This document shows, piece by piece, positions 42,508 through 50,361 of a stretch of DNA of 64,000 bases. The translations under genes were made by a program, and so were the position numbers. The DNA is from Allomuricauda sp. ARW1Y1 (GTDB lineage: Bacteria > Bacteroidota > Bacteroidia > Flavobacteriales > Flavobacteriaceae). Positions within the stretch are counted from its first letter, which is position 1, and the number at the start of each line of letters is the position of its first letter. The notes under the pieces were generated by a model. That model made no database searches. It saw only the letters and a program-made list of their open reading frames with translations, and was not told the origin of the DNA. The stretch lies in contig NZ_JACBZU010000006.1 of NCBI RefSeq assembly GCF_013407935.1, positions 1 to 64,000 on the forward strand, given 5' to 3'.

Positions 42508-43284
42508 TTAAATCTTAATTTGTAGGTTATCGTAGGCCAAATGTATGTTTTCGGGCAGACTTTTTTCTACCTCGTCATGAAATCCCAACAAATGGCTAAT
42601 ATGCGTAAAATAGGTTTTGTCGGCGCCAACTTCCTTTGCGAAAGCAATGGCCTCATCCAGACTAAAATGGGAATGGTGCGGGTCTACACGCAGTGCGTTC
42701 ACCACCAATACCTTGGCCCCTTTCATTTTTTTCACTTCCTCCTCTTCTACCTTTTTTACATCGGTCATGTATACGAACTCACCAAAACGGAAGCCAAACA
42801 CTTTCAAACGGTTGTGGTACGCTTCAATGGGAATCACATTTAGTCCACCCAAAGGGATGTTTTTATCCTTTTCAATCGGATAGACCTGCACTGCGGGTGC
42901 CCCAGGATATCTATCCTCATCGGCAAAAATATAATCAAAACGGCGTTTTAGGGAATCGATTACCCGTTGATGGGCATAAATGGGAATATCGCCCTGTCTA
43001 AAGAAAAAGGGGCGAATATCATCGATACCAGCGGTATGGTCTGCATGTTCGTGGGTAAACAGTATGCCGTCCAACTTATCAATGGGATTGGTGAGCATCT
43101 GCTGCCTAAAATCAGGTCCGCAATCGACCACAAAATTGTAATTCTTCCACGAAACGAGCACGGAAACGCGCAAACGTTTGTCTTTTGGATTTGTACTTAG
43201 GCATACGGGATGTTTGCTTCCGATGATGGGAATTCCCTGTGAAGTTCCTGTACCCAAAAAAGTAACGGTCATCTTATCGTCCAT
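42508..43284 (-). CDS. MBL-fold metallo-hydrolase (PhnP-like)
   Basis: 258 residues from the ATG at 43284; an alternative ATG at 43272 begins TVTFLGTGTSQGIP, the usual family start, so either is possible. The two-zinc motif is THEHADHTAGID (about 74-84), with further His in EAYHNRLKVFGFRFG and the C-terminal HISHLLGF. GTGTSQGIPIIGSKHPVC is typical of PhnP-type phosphodiesterases that act on cyclic or nucleic-acid phosphates. A TAATTTTG element ends six bases before the ATG, so the mRNA may be leaderless. Confidence 0.9.
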   Translation of the reverse strand: MDDKMTVTFLGTGTSQGIPIIGSKHPVCLSTNPKDKRLRVSVLVSWKNYNFVVDCGPDFRQQMLTNPIDKLDGILFTHEHADHTAGIDDIRPFFFRQGDIPIYAHQRVIDSLKRRFDYIFADEDRYPGAPAVQVYPIEKDKNIPLGGLNVIPIEAYHNRLKVFGFRFGEFVYMTDVKKVEEEEVKKMKGAKVLVVNALRVDPHHSHFSLDEAIAFAKEVGADKTYFTHISHLLGFHDEVEKSLPENIHLAYDNLQIKI

Positions 43285-43290
43285 TAAAAC

Positions 43291-43298
43291 CAAAATTA
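43291..43298 (-). promoter_or_regulatory. candidate -7 element, MBL-fold gene
   Basis: TAATTTTG on the minus strand, six bases before the ATG at 43284. No clear -33 element. Confidence 0.4.
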
Positions 43299-43332
43299 TA
43301 ACTTATTTATTTAATAGATTGCACGAAGAGTG

Positions 43333-43340
43333 TAACTTTG
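43333..43340 (+). promoter_or_regulatory. candidate -7 element, conserved 483-aa protein gene
   Basis: TAACTTTG on the plus strand, 22 bases before the ATG at 43363. The nearest TTG upstream is too close (11 bases). Confidence 0.4.
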
Positions 43341-43362
43341 CCGTACACATAAAATATAGGAT

Positions 43363-44814
43363 ATGCCTAGCGTACCAAGCAACGAAAATGCTTTTGAAAA
43401 TATACCGTCCATAAAGGCAAAAACCCTACGCATCAACTTGAACAGGGACATTTATGGAACTTTTGCCGAGATTGGTGCGGGACAAGAAACGGCCAGGCAC
43501 TTTTTTAGGGCCGGTGGAGCTTCGGGAACCATTGCAAAGGCGATGAGCGCCTATGACAAATCGTTCAGTGATGCCATTTATGGTGTGGAAGAAGATGGAC
43601 GATATGTGACCCAATCGCGGTTAAAAAAGATGCTGGAATATGAGATGCAGTTAATCGAGGAACGCATCAGCCGTGAAAACAACCCCAACTATTTGTTCTT
43701 TAGTTACGCCAACACGGTGGCCACCATCGATTTTTCCAAACGTTACAAAGGACATGGATGGGTTGGTCTGAGGTTTCAGCTGGACCCCGACCAAAAGGAA
43801 TATGACGAAATCATACTGCACATCCGATTTAAACAGAACGAAGCTAGGTTACAGCAAGAAACACTAGGTATTCTTGGGGTAAACTTGATTTATGGGGCCT
43901 TTTTTAAATTCCACAAGCCCAAAAAACTTCTAAAATATCTCTACGATCATATTGACCATGATACCTTGGAAATTGATATGATCAACTTTACAGGTCCCAA
44001 CTTTGCTGATGTCGATAACCGTTTGATGAGCCTACAGCTTATCAAGAACGATATGACGGATGCCGTAATGTTCGGTCCTGATGGGAACAACCTGTTACCT
44101 GCGGCGGTGCTGTACAAGAAAAATATCTTGGCCCTTCGTGGTAGTTTCAGGCCAGTGACCAAGGTGAATATGGACATGTTCCAGAAATCCTACGATATTT
44201 TTGTTCGGGAACAGACGGTGGAAATGGAAAACGCCATTGTGGTCTTTGAGATTACCCTGTCCAACCTAAAAGCCTCTGGTGAGATTGACGAGCAGGACTT
44301 TATGGACCGTGCGGAGCTGCTCTGCTCCCTTGGTCATACGGTGTTGATATCCAAGTTCCAGGAGTACTATAAATTGGTAGAATACTTTAATAATTACACC
44401 AAAGCCAAGATTGGTTTGACGATGGGAGTGAACAACTTGGTTGATGTTTTTGACGAAAAATATTACCGACACTTGAGCGGTGGTATCTTGGAAGCCTTTG
44501 GTAAATTGTTCTTCAAGGATTTGAAGGTATACCTATACCCTATGAAGGATCCCGAAACTGGTCAAATTCTTACCAGCAACAACGTTAAGGTCCATCCCCG
44601 AATGAAGGAATTGTACAAATTCTTTAAGTACAATGGTAAAGTGATGGATATTATCGATTACGACCCGGAGGTCCTCCATATTTTTTCGAGGGATGTCCTC
44701 AAAAAAATCATCAACAAGGATGAAGGATGGGAAAAAGAACTTCCTGAAGGGATTGCCGAAATCATTAAGGAAAAGGACCTGTTTACCCGAAAGGTTCTGG
44801 AAGAGAAGGAATAA
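43363..44814 (+). CDS. conserved protein of unknown function (483 aa)
   Basis: A soluble-looking protein of 483 residues, no signal peptide or membrane span. Landmarks: GTFAEIGAGQETARHFFRAGGASGT at about 31-55, KAMSAYDKSFSDAIYG, an FFSYANTVATIDF stretch at about 112, KGHGWVGLRF, then a mostly helical second half with MGVNNLVDVFDEKYYRHLSGG. It looks like a conserved, essential-style gene: well-kept sequence, single gene, its own terminator. Relatives have been given unrelated names, and I do not assign one. It is divergent from the MBL-fold gene. Confidence 0.85.
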   Translation: MPSVPSNENAFENIPSIKAKTLRINLNRDIYGTFAEIGAGQETARHFFRAGGASGTIAKAMSAYDKSFSDAIYGVEEDGRYVTQSRLKKMLEYEMQLIEERISRENNPNYLFFSYANTVATIDFSKRYKGHGWVGLRFQLDPDQKEYDEIILHIRFKQNEARLQQETLGILGVNLIYGAFFKFHKPKKLLKYLYDHIDHDTLEIDMINFTGPNFADVDNRLMSLQLIKNDMTDAVMFGPDGNNLLPAAVLYKKNILALRGSFRPVTKVNMDMFQKSYDIFVREQTVEMENAIVVFEITLSNLKASGEIDEQDFMDRAELLCSLGHTVLISKFQEYYKLVEYFNNYTKAKIGLTMGVNNLVDVFDEKYYRHLSGGILEAFGKLFFKDLKVYLYPMKDPETGQILTSNNVKVHPRMKELYKFFKYNGKVMDIIDYDPEVLHIFSRDVLKKIINKDEGWEKELPEGIAEIIKEKDLFTRKVLEEKE

Positions 44815-44823
44815 AGTAAAAAA

Positions 44824-44841
44824 GGCGCTGATGGTAGCGCC
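44824..44841 (+). terminator. rho-independent terminator after the 483-aa gene
   Basis: GGCGCT and AGCGCC around a six-base loop, followed by six T. It begins nine bases after the stop. Confidence 0.85.
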
Positions 44842-44905
44842 TTTTTTATTTTAAATTGTCAGGTCTAACCTAGTCAAAACCCATTAATCATCAATGTGTC
44901 TTAAG

Positions 44906-44931
44906 TTCTCGACTGTGCTCGAACTGACAGA
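44906..44931 (+). repeat. REP-like repeat unit (single)
   Basis: GTTCTCGACTGTGCTCGAAC followed by TGACAG. The same core as the units at 37597 and 37679 (TTCTC/TTT, CTGnGCTC, TGACA). It is nearly palindromic, lies in a 164-bp intergenic gap between convergent genes and carries no T-tract. Confidence 0.5.
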
Positions 44932-44978
44932 TAAACAGCTTTTTAGATAGTATTTTTAATTTGATACATTTTTAAAGC

Positions 44979-45425
44979 CTATGCCAAAATCTGTGCTGCG
45001 TGGTCTTTGGTCTTTACTTTCTCGATCACGTTTTCCACAACCCCATTACCATCCACAATAAAAGTGGTTCGGTGGATACCATCGTACTCCTTTCCCATAA
45101 ACTTTTTTGGTCCCCAAACCCCAAAGGCATTGATCACCGTATGATCTTCATCCGCCAATAAAGGAAAGGGGAAATCGTACTTCTCCTTAAAATTCGATTG
45201 TTTTTTCTCCGAATCGGCACTCACACCCAATAATTCGTAACCCTGAGCTTGCAGTTCCTTGTAATTGTCGCGTAGATTGCAGGCTTCTGCGGTACAACCA
45301 GGGGTATTTGCCTTGGGATAGAAAAATACGACCAGCTTTTTTCCCTTGTAATCGCTTAGATTAATTGTGTTACCGTCTTGGTCTTTTGCAGAAAAATCAG
45401 GTACTTTATCTCCTACTTTTAACAT
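44979..45425 (-). CDS. bcp: thioredoxin-dependent thiol peroxidase (Bcp/PrxQ)
   Basis: 148 residues from the ATG at 45425; an ATG two codons upstream (45431) is a possible alternative. The peroxidatic Cys is in PKANTPGCTAEACNLR (about 44), with a further Cys in the same helix, EACNL, five residues on as in PrxQ types. GVSADSEKKQSNFKEKYDFPFPLLAD is typical. It reduces hydrogen and organic peroxides in the cytoplasm. It is divergent from nth. Confidence 0.95.
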   Translation of the reverse strand: MLKVGDKVPDFSAKDQDGNTINLSDYKGKKLVVFFYPKANTPGCTAEACNLRDNYKELQAQGYELLGVSADSEKKQSNFKEKYDFPFPLLADEDHTVINAFGVWGPKKFMGKEYDGIHRTTFIVDGNGVVENVIEKVKTKDHAAQILA

Positions 45426-45471
45426 ATTCATTTGCGTTGCTATTAAGTTTAATGTTTAATACTTTCGCTAT

Positions 45472-45479
45472 CAAAGTTA
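45472..45479 (-). promoter_or_regulatory. candidate -7 element, bcp
   Basis: TAACTTTG on the minus strand about 46 bases before the bcp start. It overlaps the leader of the divergent nth gene. Confidence 0.4.
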
Positions 45480-45486
45480 AACAAAT

Positions 45487-46149
45487 ATGACCAAACAAGA
45501 AAAGGTTGATTTTGCCATCAAAACCTTGGACGAACTCTACCCCACCATACCTATTCCATTGGACCATAAAGACCCCTATACCTTGTTGATTGCCGTTTTA
45601 TTGTCCGCCCAAAGTACCGATGTAAGGGTAAACCAGATTACTCCACTCTTGTTTGCAAAGGCGGACAACCCATTTGATATGGTGAAACTCTCGGAGGAGG
45701 AAATTCGTGAAATCATCAAACCTGTAGGTTTATCCCCGATGAAATCGAAAGGGATTTATGGCCTTTCCAAAATATTGATCGAAAAATACAATGGTGAGGT
45801 CCCTCGTGATATTGCTTTATTGGAGGAACTGCCCGCGGTGGGACACAAAACAGCAAGTGTGGTGGTATCGCAAGCTTTTGGCATTCCTGCTTTTCCCGTG
45901 GATACCCACATCCACCGTCTCATGTACCGATGGGGCTTTAGCAATGGAAAAAATGTGGTACAGACGGAGCGTGATGCCAAACGACTTTTCCCTGAAGAAA
46001 TCTGGAATCGCTTGCACCTACAAATCATTTGGTATGGAAGGGAGTATTCGCCTGCTAGGGGCTGGGACTTGGAAAAGGACATTATTACCAAGACCATTGG
46101 TCGGAAATCGGTAATCAACGAATATCATAAAAACAAAAAGAGCCGCTAA
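45487..46149 (+). CDS. nth: endonuclease III, Fe-S cluster loop absent
   Basis: 220 residues. This DNA glycosylase/AP lyase removes oxidised pyrimidines. The helix-hairpin-helix with catalytic Lys is LEELPAVGHKTASVVVS (about 112) and the catalytic Asp is in FPVDTHIHRLMYRWG (about 139). In most homologues four Cys near the C-terminus hold a [4Fe-4S] cluster, but here the corresponding stretch is LQIIWYGREYSPARGWDLEK and there is no Cys at all in the protein's C-terminal third. The gene ends inside a terminator. It is divergent from bcp. Confidence 0.93.
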   Translation: MTKQEKVDFAIKTLDELYPTIPIPLDHKDPYTLLIAVLLSAQSTDVRVNQITPLLFAKADNPFDMVKLSEEEIREIIKPVGLSPMKSKGIYGLSKILIEKYNGEVPRDIALLEELPAVGHKTASVVVSQAFGIPAFPVDTHIHRLMYRWGFSNGKNVVQTERDAKRLFPEEIWNRLHLQIIWYGREYSPARGWDLEKDIITKTIGRKSVINEYHKNKKSR

Positions 46150-46162
46150 TTGCGGCTCTTTT
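46140..46162 (+). terminator. rho-independent terminator overlapping the nth stop
   Basis: GAGCCGC and GCGGCTC (46140-46146 and 46152-46158) around TAATT, followed by four T; flanking A4/T4 lengthen the stem. The nth stop TAA (46147-46149) is in the loop, so the last codons form the stem. Confidence 0.88.
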
Positions 46163-46181
46163 CGTCAGTTTGATCCTTAAA

Positions 46182-46325
46182 TTAATTCAATGTTACTTCA
46201 AACTGGTGCGTTTTGTAGTCAACTACATGAATCGATTTTGAAAAGCTAAGTAAGAAATCAACAGTTTTCTGACTCGCTTTTACCGTTTTTACGGATTTTT
46301 GTTCTTCAGAGTAAATGTTTTCCAT
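46182..46325 (-). CDS. 47-residue protein downstream of the sigma factor
   Basis: A short frame from an ATG at 46325 to a TAA at 46182 gives 47 residues. N-terminal half polar and lysine-rich (EEQKSVKTVKASQKTVDF), then FLLSFSKSIHVVDYKTH and a strand-like QFEVTLN end. No signal peptide or membrane helix. It lies 77 bp downstream of the sigma-70 gene on the same strand, and similar small proteins next to flavobacterial sigma factors are known to me only as hypothetical proteins. It may bind the sigma factor or be a short cytoplasmic protein of unknown role. Confidence 0.6.
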   Translation of the reverse strand: MENIYSEEQKSVKTVKASQKTVDFLLSFSKSIHVVDYKTHQFEVTLN

Positions 46326-46402
46326 ATTCTAGCGTAAGTAATTGTTTCCATTATATAACGACGCTAGAATTGAATTATTGCAGGCTTCGACGTATTGCTC
46401 GA

Positions 46403-46987
46403 TTAATTCGTTAAAACGATATTCTTCCTTTCTACGATTTTTCTCAAATTGATGAGCGCGTAACGCATTCTACCCAAGGCTGTATTGATGCTAACGTTGG
46501 TATTTTCGGATATCTCCTTAAAGCTCATATCCTTGTAAATACGCATGATGAGCACTTCTCGTTGATCGTCCGGAAGTTCATCGATCAACAAGGTCAGGTC
46601 GCTTTCGATTTGATCTTTGATGATCTGCTTCTCGGCATTCAATTTTTCATCGTGGATTACGGAAAAGATGTTGAAATCATCACTCCCCTCGAATTTGGGC
46701 ATCCGCTTGTTCTTACGGAAGTGATCGATAACCAAATTGTGTGCGATGCGCATCACCCAGGGCAGAAATTTGCCTTCTTCGCTATATCGTCCTTTTTTCA
46801 AGGTTTTGATGACCTTGATAAAAGTGTCTTGGAAGATGTCCTCTGCAACATCCCTATCCAAAACTTTGCTGTAAATAAAGCTGGTGATTCGTTGGTTGTG
46901 CCTGTTGATCAGTATTTCAAGAGCCTTCTCGTCTCCGTCAATATAATTCTTTACTAAAATCGAGTCTTTAATCTGTAGCTGTTCCAT
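46403..46987 (-). CDS. sigma-70 family RNA polymerase sigma factor (ECF-like)
   Basis: 194 residues. Region 2 is DVAEDIFQDTFIKVIKTLKKG and KFLPWVMRIAHNLVIDHFRK (about 45-95), region 4 is LPDDQREVLIMRIYKDMSFKEISENTNVSINTALGRMRYAL (about 135-177). It has the two-region layout of ECF sigmas, with a short acidic linker. There is no adjacent anti-sigma gene with a membrane span; instead a 47-residue protein follows. It is divergent from uvrA, with a 253-bp gap. Confidence 0.93.
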   Translation of the reverse strand: MEQLQIKDSILVKNYIDGDEKALEILINRHNQRITSFIYSKVLDRDVAEDIFQDTFIKVIKTLKKGRYSEEGKFLPWVMRIAHNLVIDHFRKNKRMPKFEGSDDFNIFSVIHDEKLNAEKQIIKDQIESDLTLLIDELPDDQREVLIMRIYKDMSFKEISENTNVSINTALGRMRYALINLRKIVERKNIVLTN

Positions 46988-47113
46988 ACAAATTACTTTT
47001 TTTGGGTTAAAATCACAGCCCTTCCTTTACCAAGAAAGACTTTAGTTATTCAGTTTTTAATCTTTAAAAAAGTAATTATTCTGTATAGGCCTATCAGGAT
47101 TTTAATTACACTT

Positions 47114-47121
47114 CAAATATA
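47114..47121 (-). promoter_or_regulatory. candidate -7 element, sigma factor gene
   Basis: TATATTTG on the minus strand, leaving a 126-base leader. An inverted pair TAGATC/GATCTA (47120-47125 and 47137-47142) overlaps its upstream end, and a TAGGCCTA palindrome lies at about 47086-47093. Confidence 0.35.
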
Positions 47122-47214
47122 GATCAATAGATAGGCGATCTAAAAATCTATGTTGTGAGTTGACGATTTTTATATGTTAACTGGTGCAATATACGTATTA
47201 AGTGCAGTGTATCG

Positions 47215-47222
47215 TATCTTTG
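47215..47222 (+). promoter_or_regulatory. candidate -7 element, uvrA
   Basis: TATCTTTG on the plus strand, 18 bases before the ATG. No good -33. Confidence 0.45.
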
Positions 47223-47240
47223 AAACCCTAATTTTAACAA

Positions 47241-50018
47241 ATGGCAGTCAATATAAACGTCGATCCCAAACAAAATATTATCATAAAAGGTGCCAAACTG
47301 CACAACCTTAAAGATATTGATGTTGTTATTCCTCGTAATAAATTGGTGGTAATCACTGGTTTATCCGGTTCGGGAAAGTCCAGCCTTGCTTTTGACACGC
47401 TTTATGCCGAAGGACAGCGCAGGTACGTGGAAAGCCTATCCTCCTACGCACGCCAATTTTTGGGGAAGTTGGACAAACCCAAGGTTGACTATATTAAAGG
47501 TATAGCCCCTGCCATTGCCATAGAACAAAAAGTAAATTCCACCAACCCAAGATCTACGGTTGGCACCACAACAGAGATTTATGATTATCTGAAACTGTTG
47601 TATGCCCGTATCGGGAAGACCATCTCCCCCATTTCTGGCAAAGAGGTGAAAAAGCATACGGTCACCGATGTCATCAATCACATTAAAGGATTGAACGAAA
47701 GGGACAAATTGCTGCTGTTGGCTCCCATAACCATTTCAGAAGATAGGGAAACCCTCAAGTCCCTTGAACTTTTTTCCAAACAAGGTTATGCCAGAATCAA
47801 ATACCGGGGAGAGGTCATTCGAATTGACGAAGCACCCAAGGACATTGGCAGAACTTTTCATTTGGTCGTGGACCGTATCATTGTGAAAGATGATGAAGAT
47901 TTCTACAATCGATTGGCCAATGCGGTGGACAATGCCTTTTTTGAAGGTAAGGGCGAATGTGCCATAGAGAACCTTCAAACGGGAGAAACCAAAACCTTCA
48001 GTAATCAGTTTGAGTTGGATGGGATGAAGTTTTTGGAGCCCAATGTCCACTTGTTCAGTTTTAACAATCCCTACGGGGCCTGCCCCAAATGTGAGGGCTA
48101 TGGTGATGTAATTGGTATTGATGAAGATTTGGTGATTCCCAACACCGCCTTATCCGTCTACGAGAATGCGGTTTTCCCTTGGCGTGGGGATAGTATGGGC
48201 TGGTACCGCGACCAATTGGTGAACGCAGCCTATAAATTTGATTTTCCTATCCACAAGCCATGGTTTCAGCTAACGGAGGAACAAAAACAATTGGTTTGGG
48301 ACGGGAACGACCATTTTATAGGAATCCATAAGTTTTTTGAGCAACTGGAGGAAAAGAGCTATAAAATCCAGAACCGGGTGATGCTATCGCGCTACCGCGG
48401 AAAAACAAGGTGTTCCGTTTGTAAAGGAAAACGGCTCCGAAAAGAAGCCGACTACGTGAAAGTGGGCGGAAAATCCATTTCGGAACTTATCGAACTGCCC
48501 ATCAAACAATTAATGCCTTTTTTTGAAGAACTTCAGTTATCGGAACACGACACGGCCGTTGCCAGCAGATTGCTGAAGGAAATCACTACCCGTTTGGATT
48601 TTTTGGATAAAGTAGGCTTAAGCTATCTGACCCTCAACCGAAAATCGAATACGTTATCCGGTGGGGAAAGTCAGCGTATCAATTTGGCCACCTCCTTAGG
48701 GAGCAGCTTGGTCGGTTCCATGTATATTTTGGACGAACCCAGTATTGGGCTCCATCCCAAGGATACCGAAAATTTGATAGGCGTGCTAAAATCACTGCGT
48801 GATTTGGGGAATACCGTCATTGTGGTAGAGCACGACGAGGACATTATGCAGGCTGCTGACGAAATTATTGATATTGGCCCCGAAGCTGGGACTTTGGGCG
48901 GAAAAGTAGTCGCTACGGGCAATTGGGAACGTATCCTTACCTCAGATTCTTTAACGGCGCAATATTTGAATGGACAGATGGAGATTCCTGTTCCGACAGA
49001 GCGCAGAACCTCAAAACATTACATTCAAATAAAAGGAGCACGGGAAAACAACCTTAAAAATATCGATGTAACCTTTCCATTAAATATGTTGACGGTGGTT
49101 ACGGGTGTATCGGGAAGTGGTAAAAGTACCTTGGTGAAAAAGATAGTTTATCCATCCATATTAAAAGAAATTGGAGGATATGGCGAAAAGGCGGGGCAAT
49201 TTACGGCCATGGAAGGCAAGTACAGCCATATCAAACATGTAGAGTTTGTAGACCAAAACCCCATCGGGCGTTCATCGCGCTCCAACCCTGTTACCTATAT
49301 TAAGGCATACGATGATATCCGTAGTCTCTTTGCTGCACAAAAGTTGAGCAAACTTAGGGGATATCAGGCCAAACATTTTTCGTTCAACGTAGATGGTGGT
49401 CGATGTGAAAAGTGCAAGGGCGAAGGGGAAATCACCGTAGAGATGCAATTTATGGCCGATGTACATTTAGAGTGTGATGCCTGTGGTGGCAAACGCTTCA
49501 AAAAGGACATTTTGGAAGTCCAGTTTGAAGGCAAAAATATAGATGACATCCTGAATTTGACCATCGATGAGGCCATTGCCCACTTTTCAAACCATCAACA
49601 GGATAAAATCGTTACCAAATTGAAGCCCTTGCAAGATGTAGGTTTGGGTTATGTAGCCTTGGGGCAGTCCTCCTCTACCCTTTCCGGAGGTGAAGCGCAG
49701 CGTATCAAACTGGCTTCTTTTCTGGTAAAGGGCCATACGAAGGAAAAAGCACTTTTCATCTTTGATGAGCCCACTACGGGACTTCATTTTCACGATATCA
49801 AGAAACTGCTCAAATCCTTTGATGAGCTTATAGAAAAGGGACATTCCATCATCGTTATCGAACACAATATGGAATTGGTTAAATGTGCCGATTACATTAT
49901 CGATCTAGGGCCGGAAGGTGGTGCCATGGGTGGCCATTTGGTAGTTGAAGGCACACCAGAAGAAATTGTGGCCAACACGGATTCTTATACTGCCGCCTAT
50001 CTAAAGGAGAAGCTCTAA
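47241..50018 (+). CDS. uvrA: excinuclease ABC subunit A
   Basis: 925 residues, the DNA-damage-recognition ATPase of nucleotide excision repair. Two ABC domains: Walker [11 protein letters not shown] (about 40) and [10 protein letters not shown] (about 622); signatures [13 protein letters not shown] (about 472) and [13 protein letters not shown] (about 815). Zinc-binding sets are [19 protein letters not shown] and CEKCKGEGE with CDACGGKRF. Length and order fit the class I UvrA. It stands alone; uvrB and uvrC are not in the window. A 343-bp intergenic region follows. Confidence 0.97.
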   Translation: MAVNINVDPKQNIIIKGAKLHNLKDIDVVIPRNKLVVITGLSGSGKSSLAFDTLYAEGQRRYVESLSSYARQFLGKLDKPKVDYIKGIAPAIAIEQKVNSTNPRSTVGTTTEIYDYLKLLYARIGKTISPISGKEVKKHTVTDVINHIKGLNERDKLLLLAPITISEDRETLKSLELFSKQGYARIKYRGEVIRIDEAPKDIGRTFHLVVDRIIVKDDEDFYNRLANAVDNAFFEGKGECAIENLQTGETKTFSNQFELDGMKFLEPNVHLFSFNNPYGACPKCEGYGDVIGIDEDLVIPNTALSVYENAVFPWRGDSMGWYRDQLVNAAYKFDFPIHKPWFQLTEEQKQLVWDGNDHFIGIHKFFEQLEEKSYKIQNRVMLSRYRGKTRCSVCKGKRLRKEADYVKVGGKSISELIELPIKQLMPFFEELQLSEHDTAVASRLLKEITTRLDFLDKVGLSYLTLNRKSNTLSGGESQRINLATSLGSSLVGSMYILDEPSIGLHPKDTENLIGVLKSLRDLGNTVIVVEHDEDIMQAADEIIDIGPEAGTLGGKVVATGNWERILTSDSLTAQYLNGQMEIPVPTERRTSKHYIQIKGARENNLKNIDVTFPLNMLTVVTGVSGSGKSTLVKKIVYPSILKEIGGYGEKAGQFTAMEGKYSHIKHVEFVDQNPIGRSSRSNPVTYIKAYDDIRSLFAAQKLSKLRGYQAKHFSFNVDGGRCEKCKGEGEITVEMQFMADVHLECDACGGKRFKKDILEVQFEGKNIDDILNLTIDEAIAHFSNHQQDKIVTKLKPLQDVGLGYVALGQSSSTLSGGEAQRIKLASFLVKGHTKEKALFIFDEPTTGLHFHDIKKLLKSFDELIEKGHSIIVIEHNMELVKCADYIIDLGPEGGAMGGHLVVEGTPEEIVANTDSYTAAYLKEKL

Positions 50019-50361
50019 TCTTAATGGGTTGGTATCCAATCGTGTTGTACGGATAACTTGTAATCCGCAATTTTCTTATTTGCTTTTTAATGAAGCTGCT
50101 ACAGATGTTATATAGCTTCACTTTTTGTACCTATATTCTTACAGATTAGATGCTGTAAAACGCATCCGTCAGATCGGAAGGGGTATTCGTTGATCCAAAA
50201 GGGGCATCCGTCAATTGGTGCCCTCAAAAAACCATGGTTTTCATTCTTTTGTGCCGGAAATTGAAATACTTACACCCTTAGTAATCGGACGGGTTGAAAG
50301 TTTGAAAATTTCCAACTGCTAAATCAAATCATTTTGTTCTGCATGCTCAAAAGTTCTACCC
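50019..50361. promoter_or_regulatory. 343-bp intergenic region with 21-bp spaced direct repeats
   Basis: Between uvrA and the T9SS adhesin gene. CATCCGTCA starts at 50163, TATTCGTTGA at 50184 and CATCCGTCA at 50205, so the CGT cores are 21 bases apart (two helical turns); each is followed by AT, GG or AAGG-rich sequence and then GGGG or CCC. Possible promoters downstream are TTCTTTTG at 50244-50251 (off by one base from TAnnTTTG) and TCATTTTG at 50329-50336 with TTTG at 50301-50304. The pattern suggests an activator site for the locus. I see no coding frame here. Confidence 0.5.
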
